NCBI RefSeq assembly: GCF_006704125.1
Contig: NZ_VIGH01000002.1
Coordinates: forward strand, 372,001-436,000
Direction of reading: 5' to 3'
DNA: 64,000 bases
Source: Rhodococcus spelaei
GTDB lineage: Bacteria; Actinomycetota; Actinomycetes; Mycobacteriales; Mycobacteriaceae
Below, in pieces: positions 55,969-64,000 of the stretch (position 1 is its first letter; each line of letters starts with the position of its first letter). A model generated the notes under the pieces. It saw only the letters and a list, made by a program, of their open reading frames with translations, was not told the DNA's origin and did not search any database. Made by a program: the position numbers and the translations under genes.

Positions 55969-56643
55969 CTAGCTACCGCCGGCCGCCACCGACGGCACGA
56001 TCACCGCCGCGATGATCGCGGCGTTGACGGCCTCGACTGCCTTGCGGACGGCGGCCCCGGCCCAGTCGTCGGCGGCGACTGCCTTGGCGCGCTTGCGGAT
56101 CGCCTTGCGGTCCGCATCCGGGAACACCTTGTGTGCGGCGTCCACCGCGGACAGCAGCGACACCAGTGCGGCCGTCCGCGGTTCAGGTCCGGTGCCGTCG
56201 ACCAGCACCGCCCACAGCTTCTCGCGCACCACCCGCTCGTGGGAGGGATCCACCGACGGCCACGTCTTGGTCGGGAAGATGCCGAGCAACTTGCCCTTGC
56301 GCTCGTGCACCCAGCCCCGCTCGACGATGCGTCCGAGCACAGCCTCCCGCAGCCCCTGGCCGAGTTTCTCGATCGCCCGCTCCGGCTTCATCGGCTTCGA
56401 ACCCCGCAGCTGGGCGGTTGCCCGCGCGAGGATCGGGTCCAGCGGCGCGGTGCGATCGCGCAGCACCAGCCGACCCTTCTTCACCTCGCCGTCCTCCGCG
56501 GCGGGTTCGACCACCCCGTCCAGCGCGAGGTCGAGCAGCACCGCTCCGGCCAGTGCGCGGGGCAGCGCGGTGCCGTCCACCAGCGGCTTTCCGGTCTTGC
56601 CGTCGAGCAGGAGCAGGAGCAGGTCCTCGGCGAGCAGAGTCAT
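55969..56643 (-). CDS. GPP34 (GOLPH3-like) family phosphoprotein
   Basis: A 224-residue protein of the GPP34 family. The sequence TLLAEDLLLLLLDGKTGKP is the typical opening, followed by LAGAVLLDLALDGVV, REAVLGRIVERGWV and RTAALVSLLSAVDAAHKVFPD. Eukaryotic GOLPH3 binds PI4P at the Golgi; the bacterial relatives have no known role, though they may bind acidic membrane lipids. It is convergent with accD3 and divergent from a lipoprotein gene. Confidence 0.88.
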   Translation of the reverse strand: MTLLAEDLLLLLLDGKTGKPLVDGTALPRALAGAVLLDLALDGVVEPAAEDGEVKKGRLVLRDRTAPLDPILARATAQLRGSKPMKPERAIEKLGQGLREAVLGRIVERGWVHERKGKLLGIFPTKTWPSVDPSHERVVREKLWAVLVDGTGPEPRTAALVSLLSAVDAAHKVFPDADRKAIRKRAKAVAADDWAGAAVRKAVEAVNAAIIAAVIVPSVAAGGS

Positions 56644-56694
56644 GGCTCCACCGTACGACGTCCGCTCCGCCGATCGGGATAGGGTTCGTCGGAT

Positions 56695-57852
56695 ATGACG
56701 GGTGTGCGAAACACGATTCAGGCCGCGGTACTGGTGACGACGGCGGCCACACTGACGGCGTGCGGATCACGCGACTACCCCGGGGTCGACCTCGACGTGC
56801 TGCCGGCGGACGCGGTGGGCGCGATCTCCGTGGGGGCCGTGGATTTCGTACAGAGCGACATCTTCAACCAGAACCGCTCCCTGACTTTCCTTTTCGATGA
56901 AGGCGGGGAGGTGGTCGGGCGCATCGAGGGCGACGAGATCCACGCAACCCAGGCACTGGCGTCACCGGGCCGACTGGTGACGGTGTCCGCGCATGCGGTC
57001 ACGACGATGACCCCGACGTCACGCATCGATTTCGGTATCGACGAGTCGACAGTCCAGGCTGCGGTGAACGACCCGGCGACCGGCGTGGCGACCGTCTGGT
57101 TCAACGGCGGCCGGGAGAGCGTCTTCGTCACCGTCGCCGGCGACGGCCAGGCCGCCACCGGTTCGGTGCCCGGCCTGGTCGACGCCGCGGCGCAGTGCGG
57201 CGACCGCGTGGTCGCCGTCGCACGGGACGTCGGCCCCGCCGACACCGATGGCCGATACGTCGCCAGGCTGTTCGAGGTGCCAGTCGGCGGCGACCCGGTC
57301 GAGCGGGGGAACTGGCTCACAGGTCTCGACTTCTCGGCCGCATCGGCGGCTGCCGTCTGCACCCCCGATGGTGGGGCGATGCTCTCGCTGCACCGGTCGC
57401 CGCCCGCGGCCGACGGCAGCGAGTCGGGGCTGACGTTGGTTCGCACGGACCCGACCGCCGGGGACCGGGACGCCCGGCCGATCGCGATGGACGGCCACTC
57501 ACCGGCAACGCGCCGCGGCTCGCTGACCGTCGTCGAGGACCGCTTGTACTGGCTCAACTGGGACGGCGATGTGCTGTCGGTGCCCCTCGACGGCCCGGCA
57601 GATGCACGGCCGGAATGGACGATCCCCGAAGCGGGCGAGGGCACCGTCGCGTCGGTGACCGGCACCACCGTCGCCGTGCTCGACCCCGCACAGCGGCCAC
57701 CGACCCTCACCCGCTACGACCTCGTCAGCGGTGCGCGGGCGGGCGAACGCGTCGAGTTGGCGTGGCTGGCGGAGGTTGCCGGCACAGGGACCGAGAGCGG
57801 CAACAACACCTACGCCGTCTCCGATCTCGACCTCCTCCCCGTGCCCCGGTGA
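56695..57852 (+). CDS. Hypothetical lipoprotein with probable beta-propeller body
   Basis: A 385-residue lipoprotein. The lipobox LTAC puts the lipidated Cys near 23. The rest is a series of beta strands with repeats of the kind GRLVTVSAH, ATVWFNGGRESVFV, RLYWLNWDGDVLSVPL and GTTVAVLDP, suggesting a six- or seven-bladed propeller on the outer face of the membrane. I do not recognise a family or substrate. The gene is alone, divergent from the GPP34 gene. Confidence 0.7.
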   Translation: MTGVRNTIQAAVLVTTAATLTACGSRDYPGVDLDVLPADAVGAISVGAVDFVQSDIFNQNRSLTFLFDEGGEVVGRIEGDEIHATQALASPGRLVTVSAHAVTTMTPTSRIDFGIDESTVQAAVNDPATGVATVWFNGGRESVFVTVAGDGQAATGSVPGLVDAAAQCGDRVVAVARDVGPADTDGRYVARLFEVPVGGDPVERGNWLTGLDFSAASAAAVCTPDGGAMLSLHRSPPAADGSESGLTLVRTDPTAGDRDARPIAMDGHSPATRRGSLTVVEDRLYWLNWDGDVLSVPLDGPADARPEWTIPEAGEGTVASVTGTTVAVLDPAQRPPTLTRYDLVSGARAGERVELAWLAEVAGTGTESGNNTYAVSDLDLLPVPR

Positions 57853-57970
57853 CCACCGTTCACCGACCGTTCACGACCACCCACCGACTGTCCGATCGCC
57901 ACGGGCATTCCACCGACCCCGTCACATAGGGTGTAGTGCACATCACAGGTCAGCGAGAGGACACGAGTCG

Positions 57971-59881
57971 ATGAGTTCAGTCGGGCACGCGAACGGTGGC
58001 TATGCGGAGGCATTCGGCCAGAGCGTCGAGGACCCCGAGGGATTCTGGCTCGGCGCGGCCGAGGCAATCGACTGGGTCGCCCCGCCCACCCGCGCCCTCG
58101 ACGACTCGGCCGCCCCGATGTACCGCTGGTTTCCGGACGCCCGGATGAACACCTGCTTCAACGCCCTCGACCGGCACGTGGCGGCGGGGCGCGGGGAGCA
58201 GGCCGCACTGATCTACGACTCCGCGATGCTGGGCACCACCCGCACCTACAGCTATGCCCAACTGCTCGACGAAGTGTCGCGATTCGCGGGTGGGCTTGCT
58301 GCGCAGGGCATTTCCGCAGGTGATCGCGTGGTCGTGTACATGCCGATGATCCCCGAGGCGGCCGTCGCGATGCTCGCCTGCGCGCGGATCGGCGCGATCC
58401 ACTCGGTGGTGTTCGGCGGGTTCGCCGCCGCCGAACTCGCGGCCCGCATCGACGACGCACAGCCGAAGGCACTGGTCACAGCGTCCGGCGGGCTCGAGCC
58501 GGGACGCACGATCGAATACCTACCCTTGGTCGAGCGGGCGCTCGGGTTGACCGCCCAGGCACCGGCGACGGTGATCGTCAAGAAACGGGAGCAGATCCCG
58601 GGCGCCGCTTCCGATTACCCGGGTTGGCTGGACTGGGACGATGCCGTTGCGGCCGCCGGACCCGTCGACTGCGTGCCCGTGGCGGCGACCGACCCGCTCT
58701 ACATCCTCTACACCTCCGGCACGACCGGTAAGCCCAAGGGCGTGGTCCGCGACAACGGCGGGCACGCCGTCGCGCTGGCCTGGTCGATGCGCAACATCTA
58801 CGACATCGGCCCCGGCCAGGTCATGTGGACCGCGTCGGACGTCGGCTGGGTGGTCGGTCACTCCTACATCGTGTACGCGCCACTGCTGGTCGGCGCGACG
58901 ACCGTCATGTACGAGGGCAAGCCGGTCGGCACACCCGACGCGGGCGCGTTCTGGCGGGTGATCGCCGAGCACAAGGTGCGGGCACTGTTCACCGCACCGA
59001 CCGCGATCCGCGCCATCCGCAAGGAGGACCCGGACGCGAAAGAGCTTGCCCACTACGACATCTCCTCGATGACCACGCTGTTCGCCGCGGGTGAGCGACT
59101 CGACCCGGACACCTACGAATGGGCCACCCGCGAGCTCGGCGTGCCCGTGATCGACCACTGGTGGCAGACCGAGACCGGTTGGGCGATCTGCGCGAACCTG
59201 CGGGGACTCGACCCGATGCCGATCAAGGCCGGCTCGCCAACGGTGCCGGTGCCCGGTTACCGCGTCCAGGTGGTGGACGCCGAGGGCGCAGAGGTCGAGG
59301 CCGGCGCCGAGGGCAACATCGTGATCGCGCTGCCACTGCCGCCCGGCACCCTGGCCGGGTTGTGGCGCGACGAGGAGCGCTACGTCAAGTCGTACCTGGC
59401 GACCTTCCCCGGCTACTACCTGACCGGCGACTCCGGCTACGTCGACGCCGACGGGTACGTGTTCGTCCTGGGCCGCAGCGACGACGTGATCAACGTCGCC
59501 GGGCATCGGCTCTCGACCGGCGCGATGGAGGCCGTCGTCGCCCAGCACGCGGCCGTCGCCGAGTGCGCGGTCGTCGGCATCAAGGACGAGCTCAAGGGCC
59601 AGCGCCCCAGCGGCTACGTCGTGCTCAAGGCCGGTGCGGAGGTCGAGCCCGAGCAGCTGCGCACCGAGCTGGTGGCGATGGTCCGCGACCAGATCGGCGC
59701 CGTCGCGACCTTCCGCGACGTGACGGTCGTGCAGGCACTGCCGAAGACCCGCTCCGGCAAGATCCTCCGCAAGACGATGCGCCAGATCGCCGACCACGAG
59801 GACTACACCGTTCCCTCGACGATCGAGGATCCCGCGGTGCTCGACGCACTGACCCGGCTGCTCGGCGGCCCGGGCGCCTGA
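57971..59881 (+). CDS. prpE: AMP-binding acyl-CoA synthetase, propionyl-CoA synthetase-like
   Basis: A 636-residue ligase that makes acyl-CoA from a short acid, ATP and CoA. The acetyl-CoA synthetase-type N-terminus ([30 protein letters not shown]) is followed by the P-loop [18 protein letters not shown] near 248, [35 protein letters not shown], the [21 protein letters not shown] pair and the catalytic Lys in [13 protein letters not shown]. The motif set fits PrpE more than Acs. RBS AGAGGA. It could activate carboxylates brought in by the symporters at 28250 and 30448. Confidence 0.87.
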   Translation: MSSVGHANGGYAEAFGQSVEDPEGFWLGAAEAIDWVAPPTRALDDSAAPMYRWFPDARMNTCFNALDRHVAAGRGEQAALIYDSAMLGTTRTYSYAQLLDEVSRFAGGLAAQGISAGDRVVVYMPMIPEAAVAMLACARIGAIHSVVFGGFAAAELAARIDDAQPKALVTASGGLEPGRTIEYLPLVERALGLTAQAPATVIVKKREQIPGAASDYPGWLDWDDAVAAAGPVDCVPVAATDPLYILYTSGTTGKPKGVVRDNGGHAVALAWSMRNIYDIGPGQVMWTASDVGWVVGHSYIVYAPLLVGATTVMYEGKPVGTPDAGAFWRVIAEHKVRALFTAPTAIRAIRKEDPDAKELAHYDISSMTTLFAAGERLDPDTYEWATRELGVPVIDHWWQTETGWAICANLRGLDPMPIKAGSPTVPVPGYRVQVVDAEGAEVEAGAEGNIVIALPLPPGTLAGLWRDEERYVKSYLATFPGYYLTGDSGYVDADGYVFVLGRSDDVINVAGHRLSTGAMEAVVAQHAAVAECAVVGIKDELKGQRPSGYVVLKAGAEVEPEQLRTELVAMVRDQIGAVATFRDVTVVQALPKTRSGKILRKTMRQIADHEDYTVPSTIEDPAVLDALTRLLGGPGA

Positions 59882-59936
59882 CACACTCAGAGGATTCTCA
59901 GAGCGGCGACGAGACCCGGCCAGGCACAATGGCGGG

Positions 59937-60644
59937 GTGACCGATCCCGCTACCGCGACCGTCCTGGTCGTCGACGACGACCAGGACGTCCTCGCGTCCC
60001 TGCGACGCGGCCTGCGCCTGTCCGGCTTCACCGTCCTCACCGCGGCGGACGGTGCGCAGGCACTGTCGGTGGTCGCCGAGCGCTCCCCCGACGCCGTGGT
60101 GCTCGACATGAACATGCCCGTCCTCGACGGCGCCAGCGTCGTCACCGCGCTACGGGCGATGGGCAACGACATCCCGATCTGCGTGCTCAGCGCCCGCTCG
60201 TCGGTGGACGACCGGGTGGCCGGCCTCGAGGCCGGCGCGGACGACTACCTGGTCAAGCCTTTCGTACTCGCCGAACTGGTCGCCCGGATCCGCGCGATGA
60301 TGCGCAGGCGCACCGCTCCCGCTGCTGCGCCCGCACCGGCAGGCAGCATCGGGGTCGGAGGCTTGTCGGTGGACCTGCTGGGCAGGCGGGCCGCCCTGGA
60401 CGGGATCGAAATCGAGCTCACCAAAAGGGAATTCGAGCTGCTCGCCGTCCTGGTCCGCAATGCCGGGGTAGTCCTGACCCGCGAGCGGCTGCTCGAACTG
60501 GTCTGGGGGTACGACTTCGTCGCCGACACCAACGTGGTCGACGTGTTCGTCGGCTACCTGCGGCGCAAGCTCGAGGCGCACGGCCACCTCCGCATCCTGC
60601 ACACCGTGCGCGGCGTCGGCTTCGTGCTGCGGGACACCCAATGA
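59937..60644 (+). CDS. prrA: OmpR-type response regulator PrrA
   Basis: A 235-residue regulator. The receiver has VVDDDQDV near 11-18, the phosphorylated D57 in [12 protein letters not shown] and the switch Lys in YLVKPF. The C-terminal winged helix (about 140-230) shows [32 protein letters not shown] and [10 protein letters not shown]...[11 protein letters not shown] start. It overlaps prrB by 4 bases. Neighbouring accD3 and the length fit M. tuberculosis PrrA, an essential regulator linked to respiration and nitrogen stress. Confidence 0.92.
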   Translation: MTDPATATVLVVDDDQDVLASLRRGLRLSGFTVLTAADGAQALSVVAERSPDAVVLDMNMPVLDGASVVTALRAMGNDIPICVLSARSSVDDRVAGLEAGADDYLVKPFVLAELVARIRAMMRRRTAPAAAPAPAGSIGVGGLSVDLLGRRAALDGIEIELTKREFELLAVLVRNAGVVLTRERLLELVWGYDFVADTNVVDVFVGYLRRKLEAHGHLRILHTVRGVGFVLRDTQ

Positions 60645-61954
60645 GCCGTCGGCGGTCGCATTCGCTGCGGGCCCGCGTCGCAGCCGCCACCGCCCTCGGC
60701 GCCGCCATCATCGCCGCACTGCTCGGCATCTTCATCTCCGTCGCGATCTCCCGCAACAACGTCAGCCAGTTGGACCGGCGGCTGGACACCGCGTCCAGCG
60801 TGCTGATCGCCAACGTGGCGTCCGCGACCTCGTTCCTGCCGACCTTCGGCGACGGCGGCGCGTTCGCGGTGACCATCCGCTCCGGCGGGTCCGTCGTCGT
60901 CAGCACCCCCACCCAACTGCCCTCGCTCGAGCCGGGCGCCACGACCGTCCGCGTCGACGGCGTCGACTACCGCGTGGTCACCAACCCGATTCCGAAATCG
61001 TCGCTGCTGCTCTCGTTGGCGGTGCCGGCGTCCGAGGCCCGCGACGTGACCACCGACCAGCGCCAGTGGGTGATCATCGCCGGACTGCTCGCCGTCGCCG
61101 CCGCGACCGGGCTCGGCTGGATCTTCGGCGGCCGTGCGGTGCGCCCGATCGTCTCGCTCACCCACCAGATCGGTAGTGACACACCGCAAGCCGCACAAGT
61201 ATCCGGGGTTCGCGAGGCGGAAGAGCTGGCCGACGCCATCGAGCTGATGCTCGGCCGAATCGCGGACGCGCAGTCCCAGACCACCGCCGCCCTCGACACC
61301 GCGCGAGACTTCGCCGCAGTCTCCGCCCACGAGCTGCGCACCCCGCTGACCGCGATGCGCACCGACATCGAGGTGCTCAGCACCCTCGAACTCGACGACG
61401 CGCAGCGCGCCGAGATCCTCGCCGACCTGGCCCGCACCCAAGGCCGTGTCGAGGCCACCCTGTCCGCACTCGAGCGGCTCGCCTCGGGCGAGCTCTCCAG
61501 CGAGCGGGACCACGTTCCCACCGACCTCGTGGAACTGTGCGACGCGGCCTCGAACGACGCCGAGCGCCAGAATCCGAACCTGACGGTGCGCGTCGAGTCC
61601 GACCCGGTGCTCGTGATCCGCGGACTGCCCGCGGGAATGCGTCTGGCCGTGGACAATGCCGTCGCGAACGCGGTTCGCCACGGCGGCGCCACCGAAGTCG
61701 CGCTGGCCGTGCAGCGGCTCGATGACGGCACCGTCCGGCTGACCGTCGACGACAACGGCCGCGGCATCCCCGAACCGGAACGCGAGGTGGTCTTCGAGCG
61801 CTTCCGCCGAGGCTCCGCCGCTTCGACCGGCGGCTCCGGCCTGGGGCTGGCACTGGTCGCGCAGCAGGCCCAATTGCACGGCGGCCGAGCGTGGTTCGAG
61901 GACAGCACCCTCGGCGGGGCGCGCCTGGTGTTCGACATCCCGCCCCGCCCCTGA
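60641..61954 (+). CDS. prrB: Sensor histidine kinase PrrB
   Basis: A 437-residue kinase with two membrane helices (about 15-36 and 143-163) around a short extracytoplasmic sensor domain, a HAMP-like linker, a dimerisation domain with H230 in [14 protein letters not shown], and an ATPase domain with [24 protein letters not shown] and [18 protein letters not shown]. The start overlaps the prrA stop, so the two are translated together. It is followed at once by a strong terminator. Confidence 0.92.
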   Translation: MSRRRSHSLRARVAAATALGAAIIAALLGIFISVAISRNNVSQLDRRLDTASSVLIANVASATSFLPTFGDGGAFAVTIRSGGSVVVSTPTQLPSLEPGATTVRVDGVDYRVVTNPIPKSSLLLSLAVPASEARDVTTDQRQWVIIAGLLAVAAATGLGWIFGGRAVRPIVSLTHQIGSDTPQAAQVSGVREAEELADAIELMLGRIADAQSQTTAALDTARDFAAVSAHELRTPLTAMRTDIEVLSTLELDDAQRAEILADLARTQGRVEATLSALERLASGELSSERDHVPTDLVELCDAASNDAERQNPNLTVRVESDPVLVIRGLPAGMRLAVDNAVANAVRHGGATEVALAVQRLDDGTVRLTVDDNGRGIPEPEREVVFERFRRGSAASTGGSGLGLALVAQQAQLHGGRAWFEDSTLGGARLVFDIPPRP

Positions 61955-61975
61955 CCTCGCCGCCCGCGCCCCCAA

Positions 61976-62040
61976 GCATTGAATGGGGGTTCAGTGACCA
62001 CCTTTCGACCCAGAATGACCACTGAACCCCCGTTCAATGC
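61976..62040. terminator. 21-bp hairpin after prrB
   Basis: Arms 61976-61996 and 62020-62040 pair over 21 bases with a single T-G, around a 23-base loop. The palindrome begins 21 bases after the prrB stop. Confidence 0.8.
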
Positions 62041-62088
62041 AAGGCGGGGGCTGCTGGGGCAAGGCGGGGACGCCGGAGTCCGCGCATG

Positions 62089-62127
62089 CGAAAGGCCCCG
62101 TATCGCATTGCGACACGGGGCCTTTCG
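62089..62127. terminator. 13-bp hairpin after the FKBP gene
   Basis: Arms 62089-62101 and 62115-62127 (CGAAAGGCCCCGT and its complement) are perfect. It lies 23 bases past the stop of the minus-strand FKBP gene. It also faces prrB, so the two hairpins separate the convergent transcripts. Confidence 0.8.
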
Positions 62128-62149
62128 GATCTGTCAGGCGCTGGGTTTC

Positions 62150-62875
62150 TCAGACACCCAGCAGGTCGATCACGAAGACCAGGGTCTTGCCGCCGAGCGG
62201 GTGACCCGAGCCGGCCGGACCGTACGCCAGCTCCGGCGGGACCGTCAGCTTGCGTCGGCCACCGACCTTCATGCCGGGGATACCTTCCTGCCAGCCCGGA
62301 ATCAACCGGGGCAGCGGGAACTTCACGGACTCGCCGCGCTGGAACGAGGAGTCGAACACCTTGTTCGTGTCGTACTCGACGCCGTGGTAGTGCACATCGA
62401 CGACGCCACCGGGCTGCGCCTCGGCACCGTCACCGACGGTGATGTCCTCGATCACCAGCTCGGCCGGGGCCGGGCCGGTCGCGGGCTCGATCACCGGCGC
62501 CGCCGGCGGAACCACGACGTCGAGGAGATCGATCACGAAGACGAGGGTCTTGCCCGAGAGCTGGTGTCCGGCACCGGCCGGGCCGTAGGCGAGCTCCGGC
62601 GGGATGGTGAGCTGGCGGCGACCGCCGACCTTCATCCCGGGAATGCCCTCCTGCCAGCCCGCGATCAGGCCGGCGAGCGGGAAGTTGATCGACTCGCCGC
62701 GGCTCCACGAGGAGTCGAACTCCTCGCCAGAGTCGAACTCGACGCCGAGGTAGTGCACCTCGACCTTGGCGCCGGGAGTGGCCTCGGCGCCGTCACCAAC
62801 GGTGATGTCCTTGATCACGAGCTCGGTGGGCGCGGGGCCCTCCTGGAACTCGATCACCGGCTGCTCGTTGCTCAT
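62150..62875 (-). CDS. FKBP-type peptidyl-prolyl isomerase, two tandem domains
   Basis: A 241-residue cytosolic protein made of two complete FKBP domains (about 15-118 and 135-241) with near-identical blocks: VHYLGVEFDSGEEFDSSW then VHYHGVEYDTNKVFDSSF; GWQEGIPGMKVGGRR in both; PPELAYGPAG in both. FKBPs speed up cis-trans turning of prolyl bonds. The usual actinobacterial protein at this locus type has one domain of about 120 residues, so this copy has undergone an internal tandem duplication. It starts 5 bases past the citrate synthase stop, so the two are co-transcribed. Confidence 0.9.
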   Translation of the reverse strand: MSNEQPVIEFQEGPAPTELVIKDITVGDGAEATPGAKVEVHYLGVEFDSGEEFDSSWSRGESINFPLAGLIAGWQEGIPGMKVGGRRQLTIPPELAYGPAGAGHQLSGKTLVFVIDLLDVVVPPAAPVIEPATGPAPAELVIEDITVGDGAEAQPGGVVDVHYHGVEYDTNKVFDSSFQRGESVKFPLPRLIPGWQEGIPGMKVGGRRKLTVPPELAYGPAGSGHPLGGKTLVFVIDLLGV

Positions 62876-62880
62876 GCGAC

Positions 62881-64000
<1,120 letters not shown>

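Overview
This is high-GC actinobacterial DNA, most likely from Rhodococcus or a close mycolic-acid-producing relative. Three things support that: LGFP-repeat exported proteins (typical of the mycolata), an Lsr2-type silencer, and a block from about 37 kb to the right edge that keeps the gene order of the Mycobacterium tuberculosis Rv0896-Rv0909 region in reverse orientation. That block runs antitoxin, ctpE, metallo-beta-lactamase, echA6, then accD3, prrA, prrB and gltA2, with extra genes inserted between echA6 and accD3. I name no species because nothing could be searched.

1-14.4 kb is an accessory region. Two large exported proteins (1837-3792 and 9562-12135) share a nearly duplicated upstream region, a TTG start, a signal peptide, a Thr/Ser/Pro-rich linker, a short conserved motif and four LGFP repeats, but have unrelated C-terminal domains. 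One ends in a guanyl-specific microbial RNase domain (barnase/RNase Sa superfamily), the other in a NucA/NucB-type DNase domain. Each is followed by a small cytosolic-looking gene, a DUF2716 protein in one case and an unrecognised protein in the other, in the place where an immunity gene is expected. A third possible toxin tail lies at the left edge, and decayed LGFP fragments lie between. I read this as a polymorphic toxin-immunity locus in which LGFP repeats form the envelope-binding trunk. An lsr2 paralogue and a TniA-TniB-TniQ transposon, its transposase gene frameshifted, sit between the two toxin modules.

14.4-28.2 kb holds a tRNA-Leu(CAA), a broken monooxygenase, an AraC/DJ-1 regulator divergent from an MFS transporter, a TetR-MmpL pair with a clear operator, a GH3 beta-glucosidase, a DUF3533 membrane protein, an MpaB-like oxygenase, tRNA-Arg(CCT), a secreted hydrolase, a solute-binding lipoprotein and a homologue of the Rv0910 toxin.

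28.2-37.4 kb is a minus-strand run. Two sodium:solute symporters each have a small membrane partner, and a LytS/LytTR two-component system probably controls the nearer one. It also holds a YjbR protein, a Na+/H+ antiporter, a DCC thiol-disulfide protein and an Rv0909-type antitoxin.

37.5-64 kb is the conserved block: ctpE, a metallo-beta-lactamase, echA6, accD3, prrAB, a double-domain FKBP and partial citrate synthase. Between echA6 and accD3 are a flavin monooxygenase, an AraC regulator, two tail-anchored MurJ-type pseudokinases flanking a degenerate relaxase-like protein, a large membrane protein, a mycoredoxin-like protein, a PAP2 phosphatase, an aldo/keto reductase, an ABC-F protein and an ABC exporter.
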